Part shown: positions 8,598 to 14,912 of the stretch, in pieces
How positions within the stretch are numbered: position 1 is the stretch's first letter
Layout of the letters: each line of letters starts with the position of its first letter
NCBI GenBank assembly: GCA_946415365.1
Contig: CAMKSE010000024.1
Location: forward strand, 1 to 59,264
Source of the DNA: an uncultured Prevotellaceae bacterium
GTDB lineage: Bacteria; Bacteroidota; Bacteroidia; Bacteroidales; Bacteroidaceae
DNA length: 59,264 nucleotides
Direction: 5' to 3'
Program-made: the position numbers and the translations under genes
The notes under the pieces: model-generated
What the model was told of the DNA's origin: nothing
The model's input: the letters and a program-made list of their open reading frames with translations, nothing else
Databases searched by the model: none

Positions 8598-9281
8598 TTA
8601 ATGTATGAACTTTACGCGACAGTACGGACATTGACTGTTTTGGACCAAAAGATGGTAGGACTGGTTGCCTAAAAACCGGCCGCAATGGGGACATACATAA
8701 TCTCGCTGAAACTGATAGATCAACTCTTGACGTTTCTGGGGGATCTTAGAGGAGTCTCTGTATGCCTTGACGAAGAAGATGATAGATACAAGGATGGCCA
8801 CAGCATAAAGTGCCATATACCATACACTCCTTCCTCCTGTGGCGATACTCAGTGCAATGGCCACCATCGTAATCAATCCTGTAGCCGATCGGAGGGCATT
8901 GAACTTGCGCTCGGCTATCTGCAACTGGACGTTCTGGCGCTCATACTCATTCCAGACTTCCTGTAAAGGACGGATATCTGCCTCTGGGGGTACGATGGTG
9001 TCGACAGCTTCCCATGGCAAAGGGTATTGTTTTGTGCCCAGGGTTATCCGGTCTTTATGGGTGATGGTCTTCGACTCTACAGCCAGGCCATTGACATAAG
9101 TATAGTTATTGATGTCGAGGTTCTTTAAGCGGATGCTTCCCTGAGTAAAGTCCAAACGGCAATGCTGCTCACTGATGTCCTGTGGAACATTATTGCCGCA
9201 CGTTCCAGACTTGTCTGCCCCACTCAACAGAAGTTGGCCAGAATCAGGTTCCCTACCTATTATTATATATGTATCGTTCAT
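8598..9281 (-). CDS. FHA-domain membrane protein with C-terminal zinc ribbon
   Basis: 227 residues. The N-terminal FHA domain (about 1-90) has the GRE start, a SEQHC segment at the usual S-x-x-H place, and NNYTYVNG, so phosphothreonine binding is plausible. A helical linker (100-130) precedes two hydrophobic helices (about 133-172) forming a hairpin anchor. Residues 195-222 hold a zinc ribbon with two CxxC pairs (CPHCGRF, CPYCRVK). FHA and ribbon both face the cytoplasm if the hairpin is a simple two-pass anchor. The ATG overlaps the TGA of the LytTR gene (ATGA). No Ser/Thr kinase or phosphatase gene is present in the window, so the phospho-partner is unknown. Confidence 0.8.
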   Translation of the reverse strand: MNDTYIIIGREPDSGQLLLSGADKSGTCGNNVPQDISEQHCRLDFTQGSIRLKNLDINNYTYVNGLAVESKTITHKDRITLGTKQYPLPWEAVDTIVPPEADIRPLQEVWNEYERQNVQLQIAERKFNALRSATGLITMVAIALSIATGGRSVWYMALYAVAILVSIIFFVKAYRDSSKIPQKRQELIYQFQRDYVCPHCGRFLGNQSYHLLVQNSQCPYCRVKFIH

Positions 9282-9652
9282 ACTTTCGTGATAAGCATTA
9301 AATCCTTCATTTTACGCAGAGCTTCCTTAGAGATGTTCACCTGAAAGGCAAAATGGTCGTAGTCGGAGAGTACCAGCTGCTGTTTCAGGACATTGATCTG
9401 GTAAACATAGCGCATATTGATGATGAATCGCTTGCCGATACGCATAAACCGTTTGGCCTCATCGCCTATTTGGGCAGCAAGGGCACGTTCCATCTCACCT
9501 AGGTTCATACAGACAGCTGCCCGCAACTTGTTTACCATGATGATATCGGTATAGTTGCCGTCTGCCTCGAAATAAACGATTTTCGAGATATCTATCCGCA
9601 GCAACTCGTCACGCGAATTGAAGAATACCAGATTAGTTAAATTTGAGTTCAT
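9278..9652 (-). CDS. Free-standing LytTR-domain transcriptional regulator
   Basis: 124 residues consisting almost entirely of a LytTR DNA-binding domain: IVYFEADGNYTDI near residue 26, GEMERAL, then RIGKRFIINMRYVYQI at about 72-87. There is no receiver domain, so its activity is not set by phosphorelay within this protein. It is the first gene of the locus and overlaps the FHA gene by 4 bases, hence co-translated. A strong promoter and a palindrome in its leader suggest autoregulation (inference). Confidence 0.85.
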   Translation of the reverse strand: MNSNLTNLVFFNSRDELLRIDISKIVYFEADGNYTDIIMVNKLRAAVCMNLGEMERALAAQIGDEAKRFMRIGKRFIINMRYVYQINVLKQQLVLSDYDHFAFQVNISKEALRKMKDLMLITKV

Positions 9653-9680
9653 TCTTTGTAATAATTTAGGTTCTCACCCT

Positions 9681-9694
9681 CTCAGGCTCCTGAG
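9681..9694. promoter_or_regulatory. Perfect palindrome at the start of the LytTR transcript
   Basis: CTCAGG-CT-CCTGAG, two 6-base arms with a 2-base centre. It sits just downstream of the -7 box (9701-9709), where the transcript should begin. It could be an operator or a small leader hairpin. LytTR sites are normally imperfect direct repeats, so another regulator is possible. Confidence 0.4.
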
Positions 9695-9700
9695 TCAAAT

Positions 9701-9733
9701 GCAAAGATAAAAAGAAAAACTGAATTAAGCAAA
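9701..9733 (-). promoter_or_regulatory. Promoter of the LytTR-FHA locus
   Basis: Minus strand: TTTG (9733-9730), 20 bases, TATCTTTGC (9709-9701). This is a near-ideal match to the Bacteroidetes primary promoter and leaves a leader of about 45 bases before the LytTR ATG at 9652. Confidence 0.65.
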
Positions 9734-9851
9734 TAAAAATTGAAGAAATTTAAAAAAAATGTTTTCACAAGACTTATGAAGCGAAAAAAGAAATATAAGA
9801 AGTCTTGAGGTACGAGCCACAAAGTTCTTTTTTAGATAGAATTGCTTCTAT

Positions 9852-9896
9852 ACCCCTCGCAGAAAAAAAACTGTATTCTGTATTCTGTATCCAAAA
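9852..9896 (+). repeat. Copy 1 of CTGTATTCTGTATTC repeat
   Basis: A C/G-rich start (ACCCCTCGC), an A8 run, and then CTGTATTCTGTATTCTGTAT plus CC. A nearly identical 45-base copy is at 11433-11477, an inverted core copy at 11306-11335, and a short copy at 11070-11084. Confidence 0.75.
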
Positions 9897-9940
9897 GACA
9901 CGAAAAAGGATGAAACGCCGTTCGTCTTTTTGTGTCTTTT
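9893..9940. repeat. Long imperfect hairpin flanked by A and T runs
   Basis: Arms of about 20 bases (AAAAGACACGAAAAAGGATG with its near-complement CGTCTTTTTGTGTCTTTT) enclose a short GC-rich loop. It could terminate transcription from either side. It shares the GGATGAA half-arm with the terminator at 10261-10286. Confidence 0.5.
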
Positions 9941-10009
9941 AAATACGAGTCAATACGGCATTGCGGATATACGCTTATACATCTCTCGCTCATGGTATTT
10001 TTCAAAACA

Positions 10010-10180
10010 TTACACTTTTTCGTATAACCATCTTAGAATCAACCTTTTAGATCAAGTGTAGGTTGTTTTAAATCTTACACTACCATCACTCAAGGTAAAA
10101 CAAGTTGTTTTACTGTTGTAGTAAGCGTCTTTTACAATGCCAGAAGGCATCTTAAAAACATCAAAACAAGTTGTTTTACT
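10010..10180. repeat. Dispersed TTACACT/GTAAAACAA repeat, copy 1
   Basis: Shared with 38064-38234: TTACACTTTT at the start, then TGTAGGTT, ATCTTACACTACC, CACT and AAGGTAAAACAA, in the same order and spacing. Two palindromes of the form GTAAAACAA-N-TTGTTTTAC lie at 10095-10113 and 10161-10179; the second arm pair is shortened. Confidence 0.7.
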
Positions 10181-10260
10181 GAAATAACCGTCGCTTATTG
10201 AGAAATAAGGTAACCTTGTCAGCGCTTAACCATTCTTTATTGAAAAACACGCGGCCTCAC

Positions 10261-10286
10261 AAAAAAGGATGAAAAACCATTCATCC
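10261..10286 (-). terminator. Intrinsic terminator of mntA/hepT
   Basis: On the minus strand GGATGAA, a 6-base loop, TTCATCC and then six T, located 40 bases after the hepT stop codon. Confidence 0.7.
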
Positions 10287-10325
10287 ATTTCGTCCATTTG
10301 ATTACCAGTCTAAGGAATCTAGGAT

Positions 10326-10718
10326 TTAAGGAATATTCAATTCTCCAATAAAGAATCGAATAGCATCCTTTAATGGAGAGATTTCATTTTTGACAATCCA
10401 AAGGATTTGTGCTGCGTCTACATCAAAATAGTGATGAGCAATGATGTCTCTCAAACCTTTCACATTTTTCCAAGGAATTGAAGGATATGTTGGCAGAAGC
10501 AAACCATTAGTGGTCTTATCCAAATTCTTCAGACTTTCACCTATGGCGATAAGAAGCATACAAGTAGCATCCAATAATACCATACCTGAAGACGAACAAA
10601 GGAAATCATCAATAGACTGAACATTTTTTGTTCGTTCCTCTAGTTTCTCTATTGCTGATAGGATATCCTCAAGGATGTCTAAAGCTATGCCTTTGTTCTC
10701 AGAAGATAAAGATTCCAT
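10326..10718 (-). CDS. hepT: HepT-like HEPN toxin (RNase) of a MntA/HepT system
   Basis: 130 residues, all-helical, with the HEPN ribonuclease motif R-x4-H-x-Y at Arg90, His95 and Tyr97 (RDIIAHHY). In characterised MntA/HepT systems this Tyr is the residue AMPylated by the antitoxin. The start overlaps the end of the nucleotidyltransferase gene by 20 bases, the usual order (antitoxin first) and tight coupling. The length fits the family. It lies between intergenic repeats in an AT-rich patch, as expected for a mobile defence or addiction module. Confidence 0.85.
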   Translation of the reverse strand: MESLSSENKGIALDILEDILSAIEKLEERTKNVQSIDDFLCSSSGMVLLDATCMLLIAIGESLKNLDKTTNGLLLPTYPSIPWKNVKGLRDIIAHHYFDVDAAQILWIVKNEISPLKDAIRFFIGELNIP

Positions 10719-10992
10719 CCTTCAAGATACGTTTTTTTAATCTGGGATTCAGATTCTGATGATTGCGGATAATGTCGACAGAAGAACCTGTTTCCTTCTC
10801 CAAAAACTCTTTTGCATCCATTAGAAGGAATGGATTAGGTGTTTCTGTATCAACGAACAAATCAATATCGCTATTTGCCGTCTGCTCACCACGTGCCGTC
10901 GATCCAAATAGGGACAAAGAGGTAATGCCATACTTGCCTTTAAGTATGTCCATATACTTCTTAAGCAGCTGTATACATTCGTCTTTGTTCAT
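10699..10992 (-). CDS. mntA: MntA-like minimal nucleotidyltransferase antitoxin
   Basis: 97 residues with the minimal nucleotidyltransferase signature GS-x10-D-x-D (Gly30, Ser31, Asp42, Asp44, from GSTARGEQTANSDID). A third carboxylate is probable in VDIIR (about residue 74). In the known type VII toxin-antitoxin system MntA adds AMP to HepT and blocks its RNase. It is the first gene of the pair and has a good promoter directly upstream. Family assignment is firm; the toxin-antitoxin role follows from the pairing. Confidence 0.85.
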   Translation of the reverse strand: MNKDECIQLLKKYMDILKGKYGITSLSLFGSTARGEQTANSDIDLFVDTETPNPFLLMDAKEFLEKETGSSVDIIRNHQNLNPRLKKRILKDGIFIF

Positions 10993-11013
10993 ATTCCAAG
11001 CCTATTACACTTT

Positions 11014-11045
11014 GCAAAGGTAAGGATATTATTTCAAATAAGCAA
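11014..11045 (-). promoter_or_regulatory. Promoter of mntA/hepT
   Basis: Minus strand: TTGC (11045-11042), 19 bases, TACCTTTGC (11022-11014), 22 bases before the mntA ATG. Confidence 0.6.
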
Positions 11046-11069
11046 GAAAAATGGAAACTTTTTGTATAA

Positions 11070-11084
11070 CTGTATTCTGTATCC
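11070..11084 (+). repeat. Short copy of CTGTATTCTGTATTC repeat
   Basis: CTGTATTCTGTATCC, one TGTATTC unit fewer than the copies at 9852 and 11433. Confidence 0.5.
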
Positions 11085-11182
11085 TAATATAAAAAAGAGG
11101 CCGCCACTGGGAATAAAGTCACTTGCTTTACGTTGTCTGTAAAATGTTTTTACTTGTCAAAGAAACGACATTGTTTTTGGCT

Positions 11183-11248
11183 TTACCTAGGAAACAATTG
11201 TCCGCAGGTTAGATATAATTTGTCGCCTAGGTTGGGCGCATATTTCAT
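11183..11248 (-). CDS. Possible 21-aa small ORF behind its own promoter-like box
   Basis: An ATG at 11248 opens 21 codons to TAA (MKYAPNLGDKLYLTCGQLFP plus Arg). A perfect TACCTTTGC box lies at 11273-11265, 16 bases before the ATG, with TTTC 19 bases further up. Everything else in the 11046-11499 gap is non-coding. It may be a leader of mntA/hepT, a micropeptide, or part of a repeat family. No function is proposed. Confidence 0.25.
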   Translation of the reverse strand: MKYAPNLGDKLYLTCGQLFPR

Positions 11249-11264
11249 CTCTTTTCTTGATAAT

Positions 11265-11273
11265 GCAAAGGTA
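11265..11273 (-). promoter_or_regulatory. Orphan TAnnTTTGC box in the mntA-fic gap
   Basis: TACCTTTGC on the minus strand without an annotated gene directly downstream, only the 21-codon frame at 11183-11248. Confidence 0.35.
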
Positions 11274-11305
11274 AAGATTTTTCATGTATCCTGAAAATGT
11301 ATTGT

Positions 11306-11335
11306 GATACAGAATACAGAATACAGTTTTTTAAA
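11306..11335 (-). repeat. Inverted copy of CTGTATTCTGTATTC repeat
   Basis: The minus strand reads TTTAAAAAACTGTATTCTGT followed by ATTCTGTATC, the same core in inverse orientation to the copy at 11433-11477. The two face each other across a stretch of pure A/T. Confidence 0.7.
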
Positions 11336-11432
11336 CGTGCTCCTCTACACTTGTCAACCTTTCTATATGATTTTATATAATATACATATTATATAAAATA
11401 TAATAATATTATAATTATCAATACTCCTACCC

Positions 11433-11477
11433 TACCCCCTCGCGAAAAAAAACTGTATTCTGTATTCTGTATCCAAA
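11433..11477 (+). repeat. Copy 2 of CTGTATTCTGTATTC repeat
   Basis: ACCCCCTCGCG, an A8 run and the triple TGTATTC core, almost identical to 9852-9896. It ends 22 bases from the stop codon of the Fic gene. Confidence 0.75.
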
Positions 11478-11499
11478 GTATGTTGTAGTAGATATCTGC

Positions 11500-12567
11500 T
11501 CACTGTGTTACAAATACTCTCCAACTACCATCTTTCTCTCCGCGCTCTACATATTTCTTCTGAATCAGCTGATCCAACAATTTCTGGATTGCAGTCACGC
11601 TGATGCCTGTCGCCTCCTTCATGTCAGCCAAAGTCAGCGTAGGCTCTGTACGCATAGCATTTAGAATCTTTGTATAGTTAGGTGTACGAAAAGCTATTCG
11701 TTCACCGTCATACCACCATACATTTTCATCTCTCTCACTCACAAACAGTACATCGTTATAGACCTCGGTGGCCACCAGCTCATTGAAGTACTTCAAAAAC
11801 GGATGAATATCCTTGATATCCGCATGTGCTCCATCACTTGGTACTGGCCCAACTTCAATGTCTGTCTGATGGAGAGCTTCCAGATATTCGCTCTTTTTAC
11901 GGCTACGTACCACAATCATCGGATAGTCGTGGCGTGTCAGGATGAAGTTTACCATCAATCGGGCTATGCGCCCATTCCCATCCTCAAAGGGGTGAATACG
12001 AATATATCTGTAGTGGAACAAAGCTGCCAGCTCCACAGGCGATAGTTTTCCTTCCTGCTCCACAGTATTGTACCAATCAACCAAATCTGTCATCAGTCCA
12101 GGAGTTTCCTCCGGTGAGGCATATTCGAAGCGATCTCCGTATCGTGTAATCACGCTATTGGGGCGTGTCTTGTACTGACCTGCATGAACAATATAACTCG
12201 TCTGCTGACCATCAGGAAGATCGCGATATACGGTGTAGTCCTCACGAAGTAGTGTCTTATGGAGTGTGCGGATGAAGTTCTGAGACAGTGGCATCTCTTT
12301 CACAGCCGCTTCCTCAGTCATCATCTTTAGACCCACGTTGCTGGCAGTCATTTCTTGCACGTCTCTCACATCTGCTTCCCCAATCACCTTACCAAACAAA
12401 AGCAGAATCTCAGTCTGCCCATAGGTCAACGTATTACCTTCGATGTGGTTGCTGTTGTAGTTGAAGTCCACAGTGAAGCGGCGGCTAAGCCTCTCCCTAT
12501 TCTTCTCAGACAGCGGCAGTAAATCCTGCCATGCAGCCAAAGCTTTCTTAATATTCAGATACTTCAT
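11500..12567 (-). CDS. Fic-domain protein with autoinhibitory helix and C-terminal winged helix
   Basis: 355 residues. The Fic active-site motif HPFEDGNGR is at 192-200, with catalytic His192. The N-terminal motif SNHIEG (39-44) fits the inhibitory [S/T]xxxE[G/N] helix, so this is a self-inhibited class II enzyme. Residues from about 300 form a winged-helix DNA-binding domain (LADMKEATGISVTAIQKLLD). Family members transfer AMP from ATP to target hydroxyls; targets of this subgroup are mostly unknown, and the winged helix suggests a link to DNA or autoregulation. It stands alone, flanked by repeats, divergent from the prolyl oligopeptidase gene. Confidence 0.88.
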   Translation of the reverse strand: MKYLNIKKALAAWQDLLPLSEKNRERLSRRFTVDFNYNSNHIEGNTLTYGQTEILLLFGKVIGEADVRDVQEMTASNVGLKMMTEEAAVKEMPLSQNFIRTLHKTLLREDYTVYRDLPDGQQTSYIVHAGQYKTRPNSVITRYGDRFEYASPEETPGLMTDLVDWYNTVEQEGKLSPVELAALFHYRYIRIHPFEDGNGRIARLMVNFILTRHDYPMIVVRSRKKSEYLEALHQTDIEVGPVPSDGAHADIKDIHPFLKYFNELVATEVYNDVLFVSERDENVWWYDGERIAFRTPNYTKILNAMRTEPTLTLADMKEATGISVTAIQKLLDQLIQKKYVERGEKDGSWRVFVTQ

Positions 12568-12597
12568 ACATCAAATTATTTTCGCGACAATTATGCC

Positions 12598-12606
12598 GCA
12601 AAGATA
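12598..12606 (-). promoter_or_regulatory. -7 box of the Fic gene
   Basis: TATCTTTGC on the minus strand, 30 bases before the ATG at 12567. The -33 element is not obvious. Confidence 0.5.
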
Positions 12607-12724
12607 CAAAAAGTTTTCAAAATGGTTATAATATTACAACCTTTTTTGTAACATTTAACACACAATTATTGTCGAAAAAGCAAAAATTCGACTAAACACC
12701 TCTTTCAATTACCAATTTTTTTAG

Positions 12725-12733
12725 TACCTTTGC
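12725..12733 (+). promoter_or_regulatory. -7 box of the prolyl oligopeptidase gene
   Basis: TACCTTTGC, 31 bases before the ATG at 12765; back to back with the Fic promoter. Confidence 0.55.
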
Positions 12734-12764
12734 ATCAGATTATCAACAATCAATAACGCACAAT

Positions 12765-14870
12765 ATGAAAAGACTGATTCTTATGACTATGGCTGCATTA
12801 GCCACGACTGCAGCGTCCGCACAGGGGCTGCAGTATCCCAAGGCCGCAAAAGACGGCACCGTTGACGAGTACTTCGGCACAAAAGTGGCCGATCCCTACC
12901 GCTGGCTGGAGAACGACACAAGCGCCCAGACAGCCGCATGGGTGGAGGCAGAGAACAAGGTGACCAACGCGTATCTGCAGAAGATTCCCTTCCGTGGGAA
13001 ACTATTGAAGCGCTTGACAGAGCTGGCCAACTACGAGAAGATCTCGGCTCCCCGCAAACGTCACGGTAAGTGGTATTTTTCCAAGAACGACGGTTTGCAG
13101 AACCAGAGTGTGCTCTACGTGATGGACGAGTTGGGCGGCGAGCCTCGCGTGTTCCTCGACCCCAACAAGCTGAGCGATGACGGCACCGTGGCCCTGAAGG
13201 GCGTCTACTTCTCACACAACGGCAAGTATGCCGCCTACACCATCTCGCGAAGCGGCAGCGACTGGGAAGAGATCTTCGTCATCGACCTCAAGACGGGAGA
13301 ACTGACCAGCGACCACATCGAATGGGCTAAGTTCACGGGTGCTGCCTGGAAGGGCGACGGGTTCTACTACAGTGCCTACGATGCTCCTGTGAAGGGCAAG
13401 GAGTTCTCGAACGTGAATTCTGGCCATAAGATCTACTATCACAAGATAGGAACGCCTCAGAGCGAGGACGTGTTGTTCTATCAGAATGCCGCCTATCCGA
13501 TGCGATTCTACATCGTCAGCGTAAACGAGAAGGAGACGCTGATGTATCTCTTCGAGGAAGGTGCAGGTTCAGGCAACAATCTGTTCGTGCGCGACCTGCG
13601 TCAGCCTGAGTCGCAGTTCATCCAGATGACGTCGAACATGGACTATCAGTACAGCCCCGTCTACGACGAAGGTGACCGCCTCTGGCTCTATACCAACTAC
13701 GGTGCTCCCAAGGGCCGCATCATGACTGCCGACATCCGTCAGCCTGGCGTTGACAACTGGCAGGAACTGATACCTGAGCAGGAGAATGTGCTCGGTGACG
13801 TTGGCGTGATTAACCGTCAGTTCTTCCTCACCTATCAGAAGGATGCTTCCGACCATGCCTATCTCTACGGCCTCGACGGCAAATTACGCCATGAAGTGCG
13901 GCTGCCGTCTGTGGGAAGTGTGGGCTTCACTGGCGACGAGAAGGAACCGGAGTGCTTCTACACCTTCACCTCGTTCACCATTCCAGGCACCATCTACCGC
14001 TACGACATGGAGAAGGACGAGAGTATACTGTACTCCTCACCTAAGGTGAAGTTCCGTCAGGACGACTACACCTCAGAGCAGGTGTTCTTCAAGAGTAAAG
14101 ACGGTACACGCATACCCATGTTCCTGACCTATAAGAAAGGACTGAAGAAGAACGGCAAGAACCCAGTCTACCTATACGGCTACGGCGGATTCAACATCTC
14201 GTTAGGTCCGAGTTTCTCGGCTACCCGTATCCCGTTCCTGGAGAATGGAGGCATCTATGCACAGGTGACACTCCGAGGTGGCAGTGAGTATGGCGAGGAA
14301 TGGCATCTGGCAGGTACGAAGATGCAGAAGCAGAACGTGTTCGACGACTTCATCGGTGCTGCCGAATGGCTCATCAGCGAAGGATATACGTGTAAGGACA
14401 AGCTGGCCATTGTCGGCGGTTCGAACGGAGGCCTGCTCGTGGGCGCCTGTATGACCCAGCGGCCCGATCTCTTCGGTGTTGCCATTCCTCAGGTGGGCGT
14501 GATGGACATGCTGCGCTACCATAAGTTCACCATCGGCTGGAACTGGGCCAGCGACTACGGCACCAGCGAGGACTCGAAGGAGATGTTTGAGTATCTGCGC
14601 GGCTATTCTCCGCTTCACAACCTGAAGCCCGGCACGGCCTATCCCGCCACCCTCGTCACCACAGCCGATCACGACGACCGTGTGGTACCTGCCCACTCGT
14701 TTAAGTTCGCAGCAACGTTGCAGGAGTGCCATCAGGGCAGCAACCCCGTACTCATCCGCATCGACACGAAAGCAGGCCACGGAGGCGGCAAACCTCTGGC
14801 GAAGGTATTGGAGGAGCAAGCCGACATCTACGGCTTCATCCTGTACAACATGGGAGTGAAATTCAAGTAA
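12765..14870 (+). CDS. Prolyl oligopeptidase, S9A family, exported
   Basis: 701 residues. The signal peptide ends near ASAQ (residue 20), so the enzyme is probably periplasmic. About 25-430 is the seven-bladed propeller preceded by the first hydrolase strand; 430-701 is the alpha/beta hydrolase. The catalytic triad is visible: Ser553 in GGSNGG, the acid in DHDD (635-638) and His672 in KAGHGGG. It cleaves short peptides after proline. The length is that of full family members. It is a single-gene unit with its own promoter and a strong terminator directly after the stop. Confidence 0.95.
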   Translation: MKRLILMTMAALATTAASAQGLQYPKAAKDGTVDEYFGTKVADPYRWLENDTSAQTAAWVEAENKVTNAYLQKIPFRGKLLKRLTELANYEKISAPRKRHGKWYFSKNDGLQNQSVLYVMDELGGEPRVFLDPNKLSDDGTVALKGVYFSHNGKYAAYTISRSGSDWEEIFVIDLKTGELTSDHIEWAKFTGAAWKGDGFYYSAYDAPVKGKEFSNVNSGHKIYYHKIGTPQSEDVLFYQNAAYPMRFYIVSVNEKETLMYLFEEGAGSGNNLFVRDLRQPESQFIQMTSNMDYQYSPVYDEGDRLWLYTNYGAPKGRIMTADIRQPGVDNWQELIPEQENVLGDVGVINRQFFLTYQKDASDHAYLYGLDGKLRHEVRLPSVGSVGFTGDEKEPECFYTFTSFTIPGTIYRYDMEKDESILYSSPKVKFRQDDYTSEQVFFKSKDGTRIPMFLTYKKGLKKNGKNPVYLYGYGGFNISLGPSFSATRIPFLENGGIYAQVTLRGGSEYGEEWHLAGTKMQKQNVFDDFIGAAEWLISEGYTCKDKLAIVGGSNGGLLVGACMTQRPDLFGVAIPQVGVMDMLRYHKFTIGWNWASDYGTSEDSKEMFEYLRGYSPLHNLKPGTAYPATLVTTADHDDRVVPAHSFKFAATLQECHQGSNPVLIRIDTKAGHGGGKPLAKVLEEQADIYGFILYNMGVKFK

Positions 14871-14874
14871 GAAA

Positions 14875-14912
14875 GAAATCCCCGCTCGGCCTGAGCGGGG
14901 ATTTCTTTTTTT
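14875..14912. terminator. Bidirectional intrinsic terminator
   Basis: Stem GAAATCCCCGCTC/GAGCGGGGATTTC with a 5-base loop and a T run on the plus side (an A run gives T on the minus side). It separates the convergent prolyl oligopeptidase and RNase Y genes. Confidence 0.85.

Larger units (their letters stand above)
9653..10325. other. AT-rich intergenic region carrying repeats, no gene
   Basis: About 670 bases without a credible reading frame. It contains the LytTR promoter, a copy of the CTGTATTCTGTATTC repeat, a long hairpin, one copy of the dispersed TTACACT/GTAAAACAA element, and the terminator of the mntA/hepT pair. Confidence 0.6.

Noticed and set aside
9852..11477. CRISPR array from the repeated TGTATTCTGTATTC units
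   Set aside because: The copies are irregularly spaced, one is inverted, there are no spacers of constant length and no cas genes.
9653..12764. Insertion sequence or transposon remnant in the AT-rich patch
   Set aside because: No transposase or integrase motif could be found in any frame; only short repeats are present.
12787..13442. Arg-rich minus-strand frames inside the prolyl oligopeptidase gene
   Set aside because: Low-complexity antisense shadows in a GC-rich gene, without start context or homology.
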